DNA of 64,000 nucleotides from Silurus meridionalis (taxonomy: Eukaryota; Chordata; Actinopteri; Siluriformes; Siluridae): the NCBI RefSeq assembly GCF_014805685.1, contig NC_060906.1, positions 5,034,115 to 5,098,114 of the forward strand, in the 5' to 3' direction. A program made the translations under genes and the position numbers. How positions within the stretch are numbered: position 1 is the first letter of the stretch; every line of letters starts with the position of its first letter. Below the pieces are notes generated by a model that ran no database searches, was not told the origin of the DNA, and saw only the letters and a program-made list of their open reading frames with translations. Positions 36,481 to 47,570 of this stretch are shown here, one piece after another.

Positions 36481-36794
36481 AGATATTTAAATTGTGTTTA
36501 AAAAAAATTTAGCTGTCAGGGTGCGAGCGAAAACAGAAGGCGGGAGCCGGAATACAGCTCGCTCGGATTTTAATACCAGTGTGAGGGAGAGAGAGAGAGA
36601 GACATGAGCGCACACACACACGCACGCGCACACGAGCGCACACACACACACACAATCACAAGCATAAGCACACGGCAGTCCTACGGCTGAGAGAGTCCGA
36701 GGTGCGCTGGCTGACCCGAGATGCGCGGGGAGGTGACGCGCAGCCGGTACGGGATTGTGGAGTCCGAATGAAACGGCAAACAAATAACCCATAC

Positions 36795-37770
36795 ATTTAA
36801 CCCATACAGCCGACGGAGGAGCTCTGGGGCGAGACGTCGCCATCGGAGGAGCTCTGGGGCGAGACGTCGCCATCGGAGGAGCTCGGAGGCGAGACGTCAC
36901 CCTCGGAGTAGCTCGGGAGCGAGACGTCGCCTTCAGGGGAGCTCTGGGGCGAGACGTCGCCTTCAGGGGAGCTTTGGGGTGAGACGTCGCCGACAGAGGA
37001 GCTCGGGGGCGAGACGTCACCAAAGGAGGAGCTCTGGGGCGAGACGTCGCCAAAGGAGGAGCTCTGAAGCGAGACGTCGCCAACGGGGAAGCTCAGGAGA
37101 GAGACGTCGCCATCGGAGGAGCTCAGAGGTATGACGTCGCCATAGGATGAGTCGTGGGTTGCCATGCCACCGTGACAGGCGGATGGAGGTGATATGGCCT
37201 CCTTCTTGCGACCGGGCGGCGGCGCAACAGCCCTTTTGCGGCCGGGCGGCGGCACGATGACCCTCTTGTGACCGGGCAGCGGCACAGAATCCTTCTGGCG
37301 GCCAGGCGGCAGCACGATGTCTCTTTTGCGGCCTTGGGGCTGCACTGTGTGCTCTGTCCTGGAGATCCGGGAGCGGAACCAAGCTCACCTGGAGACCTTG
37401 GAGCGGAGAGGGGCTCTCGGGGACGCTGTGGAGAGGAGAGGAGCTCTCGGGGACGCTGTGGAGAGGAGAGGAGCTCTCGGGGACGCTGTGCAGCGGAGAG
37501 GAGCTCTCGGGGACGCTGTGCAGCGGAGAGGAGCTCTCGGGGACGCTGTGCAGCGGAGAGGAGCTCTCGGGGACTCTCTGGGATGGAGAGGAGCTTTCTG
37601 TGGAGACGGAGCGGAGCTGAGCTCTCCTGGAGGTCCTGGAGCGGAGCTGAGCTCTCACGGAGGTCTTGGAGCGGAGCTGAGCTCTCACGGTGGTCCTGGG
37701 GCGGAGCTGAGCTCTCACGGAGGTCTTAGGGCGGAGCTGAGCTCTCACGGAGGTCCTGGGCGGAGCTGAG
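36795..37770. repeat. 30-base coding tandem repeats of the gag-only element
   Basis: Two arrays: GAGACGTCGCC plus GGAGGAGCTC units at about 36810-37135 and GAGCTCTCGGGGACGCTGTG units at about 37400-37585, followed by GCGGAGCTGAGCTCTC units to 37770. All have a 30-base period or a multiple of 3, keeping frames open on both strands. Confidence 0.9.
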
Positions 37771-37831
37771 CTTACCGGGATGTTCTGGGACAGAGAGGAG
37801 CTCACCAGGAGGTCCTGGGGCGGAGCTGCCC

Positions 37832-38548
37832 TCACCTGGAGGCCCTGGGGCAGAGCTGTGCTCTCTTGGAGGTCCTGGAGCAGGCTAAGGATCTCCTGGA
37901 GGCCCTGGGGCGGAGTGGAGCCATCCTGAAGGTCCTGGAGCAGGGCGGAGATCTCCTGGAGGTCCTGGGGTGAAGCGGAGCCATCTTGAATGGCCTGGTG
38001 CAGGGTCTGGAGCAGGGTGGAAATCCCCCGGCGGTCCTGGGGCAGAGCGGAGCTCTCTGGGAAACGCTGGTGCGGAACGGAGCTCTCAGTAGCAGGAGAG
38101 AGATGGTGGAGATGTCCGCGGTGACCATCCCTAGTTCCCTGGTGAGAAGCTGGATAAACCGGGTGCACGAGCTGAATTCGCCACCAGACGCGCTCCACAA
38201 CTCATTGGCCAGAGAGAGGGATTCTCCAGACAGTAGAGAAATGTGGAGCGCGATCTTGTCTGCTTCAGTGGGGTAAGAGGATAAATCAAAGTCTATGTAT
38301 TCACCGATGTTCCGTATAAATCTCCCCCACTCAGCCACCTTGCCGGAAAAGCGAGCCGGGAATTCCATCCTACCCTCCGGGGGGCGTGGCGCCGCCGCGC
38401 GTGCCTTTTTCCGAGCCGGCAAGGATAAATCGGCAGTGTGCTTCCGGGGTTTTCCAGAGGCGGAGCACGGCCGTCGTTTCATCGTGGCACAGCAAATCCT
38501 CCACCCGAGGTTTGGATCGCACCGGGACCACGGCAGCAACCCGATCAT
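37832..38548 (-). CDS. Gag-like protein N-terminus, element 36514-38726
   Basis: The gag-like core FPARFSGKVAEWGRFIRNIG, followed by YPTEADKIALHISLLSGESL and LWSASGGEF, matches in order the core of the ORF at 51469. The rest is Pro/Ser/Arg-rich repeat sequence. Overlapping open frames on the same strand (38198-37017 and 37345-36797) carry the continuation, which implies frameshifts between repeat blocks. The core would form the capsid-like assembly domain. Pol is absent, so any mobility would need enzymes in trans. The in-frame start is uncertain; ATGs occur at 38548 and again at about 38479. Confidence 0.55.
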   Translation of the reverse strand: MIGLLPWSRCDPNLGWRICCATMKRRPCSASGKPRKHTADLSLPARKKARAAAPRPPEGRMEFPARFSGKVAEWGRFIRNIGEYIDFDLSSYPTEADKIALHISLLSGESLSLANELWSASGGEFSSCTRFIQLLTRELGMVTADISTISLLLLRAPFRTSVSQRAPLCPRTAGGFPPCSRPCTRPFKMAPLHPRTSRRSPPCSRTFRMAPLRPRASRRSLACSRTSKRAQLCPRASR

Positions 38549-38730
38549 TTTTATTTATTTATTTATTTATTTTTCGTTATATCCTTTTCAGGAGATTCGT
38601 TATTTCAGGTCCGAATAAAACGGCAAACAGATAATCCAAACATTCAACGGCACATAAAGTCCAACACATACAATAACGAATGGGGATTGGGAGTGAATGA
38701 GGAGCTTATATAGAAGCAGGGTGGCATAGC

Positions 38731-39276
38731 ACACTTTTATCAGGAACTGTTAACATTTATATTTAGATAATGCATTTTCAGCTGTGAGTCCCAAAAGCTG
38801 TGGTCGAAGGCTATCAGGTTAAAACCTTGATGCCATACAAATCCAGAAAGAGACTAGCACCCCCTATCTCTCAGAACTTACCTCACCCTGCACTGCACTA
38901 GGCTCCCTCTAATCCTCAACCACTGCTCAACTGGTCCCACCAACTCTCAGGGTAAAAACATGCTTCCAGACTTTGCTCTGTTCTGGCATTCAGGTGGTTG
39001 AATGAACTTTCATTTGATGTCAATACAGCTGAGTCTTGTGTCTTTCAGAATAGCTGCTCATTGTCAGGGAAAGGAAACAGAGTTATTTTTAAAGATGCTT
39101 ACCTGTACAGGGTAAGGACTGTGTGTAGATGTTGTTCTAATGTGTACAAGTTCCTCAGTTGTCTTCTCAAAATGCTCTATTACCAAAAAGAAACAAAACA
39201 CAGATATGTTTAATTCCTCAGTGACTTAAACTGTTACTCTTTACTAAAAATCTGAATCTGTAATTTTTGTATATTA
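38731..39276. other. Unassigned stretch
   Basis: No ORF above about 70 codons and no repeat end that I recognise. The portion 38830-39000 has coding-like composition but no frame I can support. Confidence 0.4.
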
Positions 39277-41764
39277 CAGTTTTTCTCAAGTGCTAAAACA
39301 CAAAAGCCAATCCTCTAAACCAAATGACCAGTTGTCTAAACACATTTACTAAATCTAGCCATCATTTTCCAATATCATAAACACATTTCACATGAAGACA
39401 CAATTCACAAAACACAATCCTCCGTTCTCATAAATCTTAACACATTTTTTTTGCTAAAACACAAGTTGCAAAAGAACTCTGCTCATATTCTCAAATGAAA
39501 GCTCATGTGATGCAAAATGCTTGCCACAGTCAGCAATATTTGAACACAATGAACACACCTGGCGTCATTCATTACACACAACAACTCAAAATTGAAGACA
39601 CTTGTTGCTAATGCTGTGACCACATGTACAAATGCAAGTTCAGAGTGCACAGTTTGCTGAAGATTCCAAACAAACACAATGGATGAAGGCAGAGTCAGGG
39701 GAAGAGGAATTCAAATCAGAGGAGGGAGAAGAGCTGGCCATGGAAGAAGAGGAGCAGGCCAATGAGGAAGAGGAGTTCAAATCAGTGGAGGAAGAGGAGC
39801 AGGCCAATGAGGAAGAGGAGTTCAAATCAGAGGAGGAAGAGGAGCAGGCCAACGAGGAAGAGGAGTTCAAATCAGAGGAGGAAGAGGAGCAGGCCACCGA
39901 GGAAGAGGAGTTCAAATCAGAGGAGGAAGAGGAGCAGGCCAACAAGGGAGAGGAGAAGGTCCAGGAGGGAGAGCAAGACAACCTCGCACCATCATTACGG
40001 ACGAGATGCGAGCAACAGTCATTGACCATGTCATTGTCCATGGCATGACAATGGCTGAAGCAGGACAACGAGTCCGTCCAAACCTGAGTAGGTTCACTGT
40101 GGCCACCATTATCAGGGCATTCAGACAACTAACAGGTATTGTACTGTATTGCTTTCTTTGTCACAATACAATTTTACAAGCCTGTGATAGTAGTCTATTG
40201 GTTTCAAATCAGTTGTTACTGTATTGTAAAACTGACAACACATGTTTCTTTCTTTAGAGTTGAAAGAATGGCACATAGAGGTGGGAGGGTTGCCATATTT
40301 ACAGCGGCACAAGAAACCCTCATTGTGGATATGGCTCGTGAGAACAACCTCATCAGACTCCGGGAGATCAGAGACAAAGTCATTGCCGATAATGTCAACT
40401 TTGAGGGTTCCCTTTGAGCGCAATTCTGCGCGACACAAAGACCTACGTTACGAGAATGTGCAAGTAAGTATACATTCATGTTCACAGTACAGTTAGTGGA
40501 CATACTGTGTTGCTCAGTGGCCTACATTACTTCTGGACAATACTGTGCTACCTGATTGACTGTTGTTCTGAACACCTGTGCACTTTCACATTTTCACAGA
40601 GGATATTACAGTCGGACACGATGGCCAGACCTCATGAGTACCTCTTCCTGGATGAGGCTGGCTTCAACCTGCAGAAACGAATGAAAAGAGGCCGTAACAT
40701 CATTGGCCAAAGAGCCATCACTGAGGTTCCTGGCCAACAGGGGGGTAATATTACTCTTTAAACGGCCATGGGTTTCGAGGGGCTTGTCCACCAGCATGCT
40801 GTCCTGGTCTTACAACACCCAACGTCTCCTCACCTTCCTAGAGGAGCTAAAAGACATCCTCCTGGACCACCAACAACACCATCCTGGGCCCGCACATCAA
40901 ATTTATGTGATCATTTGGGACAATGTATGCATCCACAAAACAAACTAAATCAGAGAGTGGTTCACCACCAACAGTAACCACTTTTTAAACGTCTGTCTGC
41001 CACCCTACTCCCCTTTCCTGAACCCTATAGAGGAGTTCTTCTCTTCATAGAGATGGAAGGTTTATGACAGACAACCATACACTAGAGAGAACCTCCTAAG
41101 GGCAATGGAGCTGGCCTGTGTTGACATCCCAGTGGAGGCCTTCCAAGGATGGATTCCCTATTCCAGGGCATTTTTCCCGCGGTGCCTGGCAAGAGACAAT
41201 ATAGCCTGCGATGTGGATGAGGTGATGTGGCCCGATGCAGCTCAGCGACATGTTGCCGCACAGTGAGTGTGGTGTGTGTGTGTGTGGTGTGAACAAAGTA
41301 AATAAAAAAAACTTCACACCCTGATCATGTTTTCAAGAGTACTGTTGTGTGCAATAGATTCTGTTTTTGCATTGAGTTGTGTTATAGTAGTGTACATGCA
41401 GAATTTACTATAGATTTATACTCTTCATATGAAACTCTCAAATCTAAATGCCTAATCCTCTGCAGAGATCTAAGAACATCCATTACTGTAAAGTTTCAAA
41501 AATATGCATTGGCAGTTATGAAACAAAGAACCTTTTCACAAATTGAGCATTGTGTTTTCAATTGTTTTGCTGTAGTGTGTAATGATGTGTATAGTGTTTA
41601 CATTTTTGAAAGCTTCGAGCTGCTCTTTTGGTGTGAAAGTTTGAGTTTTGAAGTGAGAAGGTGTGGTTGTGTTTATGTAGCTTTAGAAAAGGGTGTTGTG
41701 TTTAGACATTGGGGAACATGGAGGAAACGTTTGTGAAATGTGTTTTAGCATTTGAGAAAAACTG
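39277..41764 (+). mobile_element. Mariner/IS630-type transposon with TIRs and TA duplication
   Basis: The terminus CAGTTTTTCTCAAGTGCTAA at 39277 is matched in reverse by TTAGCATTTGAGAAAAACTG ending at 41764. TA lies directly outside both ends (39275-39276 and 41765-41766), the hallmark of this superfamily. The internal transposase gene is intron-containing and broken. Element length is about 2.5 kb. Confidence 0.85.
39632..41264 (+). pseudogene. DD-x-E transposase with acidic-repeat N-terminus, disrupted
   Basis: The N-terminal exon (39632-40135) has four to five 60-base repeats encoding EEEEQANEEEEFKSE, then a HTH-like segment (GMTMAEAGQRVRPNLSRFTV) ending at a donor AACAG|GTATTG. A second exon starts after TTTCTTTAG at about 40257 (RMAHRGGRVAIFTAAQETLI). 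A third follows TTTTCACAG at about 40600. The catalytic motifs are LFLDEAGFNL (first D), VIIWDNVCIHKTN (second D) and NPIEEFFS (E). The DDE set is present, but there are stops at about 40759 and 40946 and at least one frameshift (about 40810), plus a break in exon 2. It is therefore dead, though recognisable as an IS630/Tc1/mariner-type DDE enzyme. Confidence 0.8.
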
Positions 41765-41984
41765 TAAACAGAAAGAAATAATTAATGTAATCAGTGATTC
41801 AATGTATGAACATTTAATTATCACCCACCTGATGATGTACCTCGTAAATCGTCATACCTAAAAAGAGAATCAGTGTCAACTACAATTAATGGTTTAAGGT
41901 TTTTTTAGCAGGTGTGTCATGACCTGAGCATCTTTAACAAACAAGTGTTTATTTCAGATTGTTTAATGAATAACAGATCAGCAC

Positions 41985-42430
41985 TGGTATACTCTGTATG
42001 TTCGTGGACACCTTAGTATAAGCTTTTTATGTGCTTTCTAAACATTCCATCCCATATTTACTCTCCATTTGCTGTTTTAATAAGCTCCATTCTTCAGGGA
42101 AGATGTTCTACTAGATTTGTGTGCTTGTGGAGATTTATGCTTGTTCAGGGTGTTGGTAAATTCAGGTACTGATATACGTGAGGTGAGAAAGCCTGGGGTG
42201 CAGTCAGCATTTTAATTCATTCCAAAGGTGTTCAATAGGATTGAGCATCAGAGCTCTATAGCAGGAGATCTTCCCCTCTAACCCATGTAAAACATGTCTT
42301 CATGAAGCTGGCTTTGTACACAGGGGCATTATTATGCTGGAACAGGTTTGGGTTTACTAGTTCAAGTGAAGGAAATTTTTCATTTCACTGCATCCAGATT
42401 AATCCTTTATAACTGTATGCCTCCAAATTT
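41985..42430. repeat. Dispersed fish repeat (GGACACCTTAGTATAAGC family)
   Basis: The block GGTGTTCAATAGGATTGAGC and the preceding CTGGGGTGCAGTCAGCATTT are typical of a widespread teleost interspersed repeat. Class not assigned. 41767-41984 holds nothing I can name. Confidence 0.45.
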
Positions 42431-42462
42431 GTGCTAAACTTTGTGCTCTGTACACATCTTGT

Positions 42463-43045
42463 GTGTCTGTACTTGCCGGAGTTGTTGTTTTATTTGTCGC
42501 CGGAGATTTCAACCATGCAAATCTCAGGACTGTACTTCCTAAATTTTATCAGAATAAGGACTTTGCAACTAGAGGAGAAAACATGCTGGATGTTGTTTAC
42601 AAAAACATCTGGGGCGCATACCAGGCGAAGCCCCGCCCCCACCTCTGGTACTCAGATCACATCTCTGTTATGCTGATCCCAGCATACAGACCACTCAGCA
42701 GGCATTCAAGACCAGATCAAAAGCAGGTGAGAACATGGCCACCAGGATCCATGCCTGCTCTCCAGGACTGCTTTGAATGCACTGATCATCGATGGATTCT
42801 CCGTGGAGATGGTCAAGAACACCAAATTCCTTGGTGTTCATCTGGCGAATAACCTTATCTTGTCACTCAACACCAGCTCCATCGCCAAGAAAGCCCAGCA
42901 GCATCTCTACTTCCTGAGAAGGCTGAGGAAAGCTCATCTCCCTCCCCCCATCATTTCGTATCACAAGACCCTACAGAGGATAGTGAGGACTGCTGAGAAG
43001 ATCATCCGAGTCTCTCTCTCCTCTATCATGGACATTTACACCACA
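42463..43045 (+). pseudogene. Rex1/L2-like LINE fragment with internal deletion
   Basis: First part: endonuclease C-terminus with [18 protein letters not shown] and [15 protein letters not shown], the D-x-N and SDH motifs of an APE-type endonuclease. It passes by an internal deletion at about 42770 straight into the post-RT region ([29 protein letters not shown]). The whole RT catalytic core is missing, so it cannot function. Confidence 0.75.
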
Positions 43046-43162
43046 CCATGTAGTAAATAACACTAATGTAGCAAATAACTCTAATGTAGCAAATAACACT
43101 AATGTAGTAAATAACACTGATGTAGTAAATAACACTGATGTAGTAAATAACGCTAATGTAGT
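43046..43162. repeat. ~15-bp minisatellite (TAGTAAATAACACTAATG), part 1
   Basis: The array continues at 43535-43640, 47507-47570 and 47919-47935. The parts between are insertions, so the array is an ancestral landing site. Confidence 0.9.
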
Positions 43163-43534
43163 ACCGTATTTTTCGGACTATAAACCGCTACTTTTTTCCC
43201 ACGTTTTGAACCCTGTGGCTTAAAAAACGAAGTGGCTAATTTATGAATTTTTCTTGGGTTTTTCCCGGTTTCACAAACTTCAAGCCAAAAAACTGAACCC
43301 CATAACATTAGACCAATGAAATTTCCGAACGGAAACGGAAAAAAAAAAGCGCACCTCACCTGTGTTCTGAGCTGCACGGCTTCGGGATAAAAAACTTTCA
43401 TCGGGTGATTTTTAAATGCACGACGATGCCAAAAGATAAACTCCCGAGAGAAATAGTTGTGAAAGGAAAGAGAAAGACAGCGAACAATGACTTCCTTGGT
43501 AGGCTACTGTTTAGATACAAGCCGTTGTAACGCG
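43163..43534. mobile_element. DNA-transposon fragment (ACCGTATTTTTCGGACTATA terminus)
   Basis: Begins with the ACCGTATTTTTCGGACTATA terminus common to a fish DNA-transposon family and is bracketed by the minisatellite. A short open frame starts MPKDKLPREIVVKGKRKTAN at 43430 and is cut after about 30 codons by the right junction. The copy looks 3'-truncated. Confidence 0.5.
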
Positions 43535-43909
43535 TTGGGTAGTAGTAAATAACACTGATGTAGTAAATAACAAACACTTATATAGTAAATAACACTAATA
43601 TAGTAAATAACACTAATTTAGTAAAGTAAATAACACTAATAAAATAAACGTTTATTCGTCCAACAGTGGGGAAATTTCTTTGTTACAGCAGCATGAAAAA
43701 ATAAAAAATAAATGCAAATATATAAAAGAATAGACAATAGACATAATATAGTATACAAGTATATACACAACACAATGTATAAATACAAATGAGGAAAAAT
43801 TACGTATTGCACGTATTGCACACAGGTAGTATTTTACACAGTAAAACAGTAATAACAGTAACTATTAGACCATTGAATAGTAATAACAGTGTGTATTATG
43901 GTTAATGGT

Positions 43910-44793
43910 TCACAGGGAGCAGCTTTGATTGTAAAGTCTAATAGCAGCAGGGAGAAAAGACCTTCTATAACGCTCCTTCAGACACTTAGGATGTAACAGT
44001 CTGTCACTGAAGGAGCTGCTCAACGAGTTAACAGTTTCATACAGGGGGTGAGAGGAGTTCTGCAGCAATGATGATAGTTTTGCTACCATCCTCCTTTCTC
44101 CCACCTCCTGTACAGTGTCCAGGGGAATCCCCAAGACTGAGCTGGCCTTCCTGATCAGCTTGTCCAGTCTCCTCCTGTCTGCAGTAAAGATGCTGCTGCC
44201 CTAGCAGACCACACCATAGAATATGGCTGAGGCCACCACAGAGTCAAAAAAGGTCTTCAGTAGCTCTCCCTGTACTCCAAAAAACCTTAGTCTCCTCAGC
44301 AGAAAGAGTCTGCTCTGCCCTTTCTTATAAATTGCCTCAGTGTTGTCTGTCCAGTCCAGTTTGTTGTTTAGGTGAACACCCAGGTATTTGTAAGAGTCCA
44401 CTCTCACATTGTCCTTTCCCTGAATGTTTACCAATGGAAATGAAGTGTGTTTGCGTCTACTGAAATCCAGTTCTGGATGCAGCTCCGTTGGCACCAGTCC
44501 ACAAAGTTCTGTATTAGTCCTCTGTACTCTCTGTCATCATCATTCGTGATCAGACCGACGATGGCAGAGTCATCAGAGAACTTCTGTAGGTGACATGTTG
44601 TTGAGCTAAACATGAAGTCTGCAGTGTAGATGGTGAAGAGAAACGGGGCTAGAACCGTTCCCTGCGGGGCTCCAGTGTTGCAGACAATCATGTTAGACTC
44701 ACAGTCACGAGTCTTCACATACTGTGGTCGGGGTCTGGGAGGTAGTCCAGTATCCAGGCAGACAGATGATGGTTCACTCCCATGTACACTCAA
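43910..44793 (-). pseudogene. Rex1-like RT, C-terminal half
   Basis: Contains CNTGAPQGTVLAPFLFTIYT and the catalytic FSDDSAIVGLI, where the usual Y/F-A-D-D box is F-S-D-D, a form known in fish Rex1-type RTs. The frame breaks at about 44430-44490. The post-RT region (VNIQGKDNVRVDSYKYLGVH, RLFLLRRLRFFGV) and the tail (GERRMVAKLSSLLQNSSHPL) follow. Confidence 0.8.
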
Positions 44794-45261
44794 TTCAATT
44801 CAATTTATTTTTATTTGTATAGCGCTTTTAACAATGAACATTGTCTCAAAGCAGCTTTACACAGATAATGTGGTGATTAAACATAAATACGTTCTTTGTA
44901 AGTATGTTTGTCCCTGATGAGCAACTGTGGCAAGGAAAAACTCCCCGAGATGGCATAAGGAAGAAACCTTGAGAGGAACCAGACTCAAGAGGGAACCCAT
45001 CCTCATCTGGGTTGCACCAAATGTCCATTTGAAGCAGATATACAATGTTGTGGGGTACAGTGATGATGATCAGAAGCAAACTGCACTCCCGAGTCAGTGC
45101 AGCAGACCGCCGACACCAACTACAGTCCAATCCGTCCTCAAAGCACCCGTTCTACTCCGGAATTAAGAGACCGTCCCGAGCTGCACAGAAGTGTGAAGAT
45201 CCAAGGAGGAGAGGGGCAGGAACACTGGTCACTGGAGCCTCAGGAGCATGTTTAACTCGAC

Positions 45262-45299
<38 letters not shown>

Positions 45300-46442
45300 G
45301 ACGGGAAGAGAAGGATATGGATTATTAAGTGTAACTATTGGTGTACGAAAGTTAATGTCACTGTGCAGTTTGGACTCCGGCAAGACTCGCTATGGCAGCA
45401 TAACTAAAAGGGAGAACCAGAAGGTAACACAGACATGAGGGATCTCTGGGATAAGAGGCGACCCACCACACCACCGTCAACAAACCTGAGTGAGCGTGTG
45501 AATGTGAGGGACGACAGCATACAAATATACCAGTTCACCAAACACTCTATCTCCATGTTCCCTCCAGATCTGTGCCTTTACCTAAGAGAAATCTACTGAT
45601 AAAAGGCTTGACTAAATAAATACGTTTTCAACCTCGACTTGAACACTGAGACTGTGTCTGAGTCCCGAACACTGATTGGAAGGCTGTTCCATAACTGTGG
45701 GGCTTTATAAGAGAAAGATCTGCCCCCTGCTGTAGTCTTCATTATTTGAGGAACCAACAGATAGCCAGCACCTTTTGATCTAAGTAGGCGTGGAGGATCA
45801 TACTGGTACAGAAGTTCACTCAGATACTGCGGTGCGAGACCATTGAGTGCTTTATACGTCAGTAGTAATATTTTATAGTCAATGCGAGATTTGATTGGGA
45901 GCCAGTGTAGACTGATTAAAACAGGGGTGATGTGGTCATATTTCCTAGATCTAGTGAGGACCCTTGCTGCTGCATTCTGGACTAACTGAAGCTTATTGAT
46001 GCACTTACTCGCACACCCAGACAGTAAAGCGTTACAGTAGTCTAATCTAGAAGTAACAAAAGCATGAACCAGTTTTTCTGCATCCTGTAACGACATCATA
46101 TTTCTAATTTTAGCAATATTTCTAAGGTGAAAGAAGGCGATTCTGGTGATATTATTCACGTGAGACTCAAAGGAAAGACTCGGGTCAATAATCACACCAA
46201 GGTCTTTGACAGCCGTACATGCTGAAACAGAAACACCATCCAGAGATGCTACGTAATCGGAAAGTTTACTTCTAGCTGCATGTGGTCCTAGTAAAAGTAC
46301 TTCCGTCTTATCTGAGTTGAGCAGAAGTAAGTTATTAAGCATCCACTGTCTAATGTCCTTTACACACTTCTCAACATTGTTAAGCTGATCTCTCTCATCT
46401 GGCTTTGCTGAAATATACAGCTGTGTGTCATCAGCATAGCAA
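44790..46442 (-). mobile_element. L2 LINE, 5'-truncated, inserted in the Rex1-like LINE
   Basis: Minus strand. The 5' end begins in the RT catalytic motif at 46442; the 3' end has the conserved L2 3' UTR (GGGTTCCCTCTTGAGTCTGG block read in reverse) and an AATTGAATTG tail at 44790-44805. TACAC lies outside both ends on the plus strand (44785-44789 and 46443-46447), consistent with a short target-site duplication. A GA microsatellite sits in the 3' UTR at about 45264-45297. Confidence 0.85.
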
Positions 46443-46765
46443 TACACCATCTTATCCCTCAGGAGCACAGGTTGGATGGTGTTAAAAACACTAGAGAAGT
46501 CAAAAAACATGACTCTCACAGTGCTCCCAGCCTTTTCCAGGTGTGAAGTAGCCCGATTTAGGAGGAAGATGACTGCGTCTTCCACGCCAATGCCAGGTTG
46601 GTAGGCAAACTGAAGTGGATCCATTGATGGGCTTACCAGAGGTCGGAGATGAGTGAGCACCAGCCTCTCCAATGTCTTCATCAGATAGGAGGTCAGTGCT
46701 ACTGGTCGGTAGTCCCCAAAGTCTTTTGGGCGTGACGTCTTTGGAACAGGCAGGATGTTTTCCAA
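45593..46765 (-). pseudogene. Chimeric Rex1-RT / L2-RT open reading frame (390 codons)
   Basis: Residues 1 to about 107 are Rex1-like RT (FGDYRPVALTSYLMKTLERL, MFFDFSSVFNTIQPVLL). From about residue 108 the sequence is L2 RT beginning at the catalytic box (CYADDTQLYISAKPDE), through the thumb and C-terminal domain to LKTYLFSQAFYQ. The L2 insertion happens to continue the Rex1 frame, so a single open frame spans both clades. It lacks an endonuclease and the middle of the palm, so it is not expected to be an active enzyme. No disabling mutation is seen in the L2 part. Confidence 0.8.
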
Positions 46766-47327
46766 AGCTGTGGCACCTTCCCCAGCTTCAGGTTTAGGTC
46801 AAAAATGTACAGCAATATGCCGCACAGCTGGTCTGCACAGGTCTTTAGTAGCCTGGAGCTGGTGCCGCCTGGGCCCGCAGCCTTCCTCGCTTTGATCTTC
46901 CTGAGCTCCATTCTCACCTGGGCTTCTGTAAGGGGCAGTGTGTATTGGTTGAAGTGTTGACTGGAGGGAATCAGCAGGGGGGGAAGTTAGGTGTGTTGTG
47001 AAATGACTGTGAGCTGATAGCAGTGCAGAGAGAGGTGGGGCTGGAGATGCTTGCTGTGGAAGCAGAGAAGGGGGAGTGCAGCAGGGGGGACTGTATGGGG
47101 GCAGGGGAGGGTAGCCGATCAAATCTGTTAAAGAATAGATTCAGATCAATTACCCACTGCTGGTCACCCTCAGCCTGAGAGCTGGGTTCCTTATGACCAG
47201 TGATTGTCTTGAGCCCCTTCCACACACCTCTGACATTGTTCTGCTGAAACAATAGGAGCGTGGCTGTGAACAGAGTTTCCAGACGCGACTGTAAACAAAG
47301 TCCAAAAAAGCAGTAAAAGTAGAGCAA
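46699..47327 (-). pseudogene. Rex1-like LINE upstream coding fragments
   Basis: Two overlapping frames. One has NVRGVWKGLKTITGHKEPSS and LNLFFNRFD, the region between endonuclease and RT. The other has LRKIKARKAAGPGGTSSRLL, the RT fingers entry motif. A frameshift separates them, and another separates the second from the 46765 frame. Confidence 0.7.
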
Positions 47328-47506
47328 ACTCGGTGGCTTTGTTTATGTCCATTGTGCAGTTTCCAAATTTACACGCATACACTTAGAAAGAAAAAGACAC
47401 AAAGTGCCGGAACACTATAAAATAAATAAAAAAACACAAACTTAACGGGAGCTGCTGCAACAGGCTGCCACTTGGGCGGCGCCTTGGGCGGCCAACATGT
47501 CTGCGG

Positions 47507-47570
47507 TTAATGTAGTAAATAACAGTAATGTAGTAAATAACGCTGATGTAGTAAATAACGCTGATGTAGT
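47507..47570. repeat. ~15-bp minisatellite, part 3
   Basis: Same unit as 43046-43162, ending GTAGT immediately before the solo LTR. Confidence 0.9.

Larger units (their letters stand above)
36514..38726 (-). mobile_element. Gag-only Gypsy-type element with tandem-repeat ORF (minus strand)
   Basis: On the plus strand it runs from TGTCAGGGTG (36514) to GGGTGGCA (38726), with TAGC on both outer sides (36510-36513 and 38727-38730), a possible short target-site duplication. Minus-strand order: TATATAAG promoter-like box near 38706, gag-like domain, then several families of ~30-base coding repeats, then a terminal region ending CCTGACA. No protease, RT or integrase. The word ACGGCAAAC occurs near both ends (36773 and 38628), consistent with diverged LTRs, but I cannot define LTR limits. 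It is a relative of the element at 50928-58112. Confidence 0.6.
43641..47506 (-). mobile_element. Rex1-like LINE, split by an L2 insertion
   Basis: Minus-strand LINE. The 5' part is 46448-47506: 5' UTR, coding fragments with internal loss of most of the endonuclease region, then RT motifs including LDPLQFAYQPG-like and FFDFSSVFNTIQP. The 3' part is 43641-44784: STGAPQGT-type motif, FSDDSAIVGLI catalytic box, C-terminus and 3' UTR. The two halves join in register if the L2 copy at 44790-46442 is removed. A minisatellite flanks both outer ends. Confidence 0.85.

Noticed and set aside
37268..37769. Plus-strand Gly/Ser/Arg-rich ORFs opposite the gag-only element
   Set aside because: Antisense to 30-base coding repeats on the minus strand; open by composition.
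39640..40128. 162-codon Ser-rich minus-strand ORF
   Set aside because: Antisense of the GAG/GAA-rich acidic repeat of the transposase exon.
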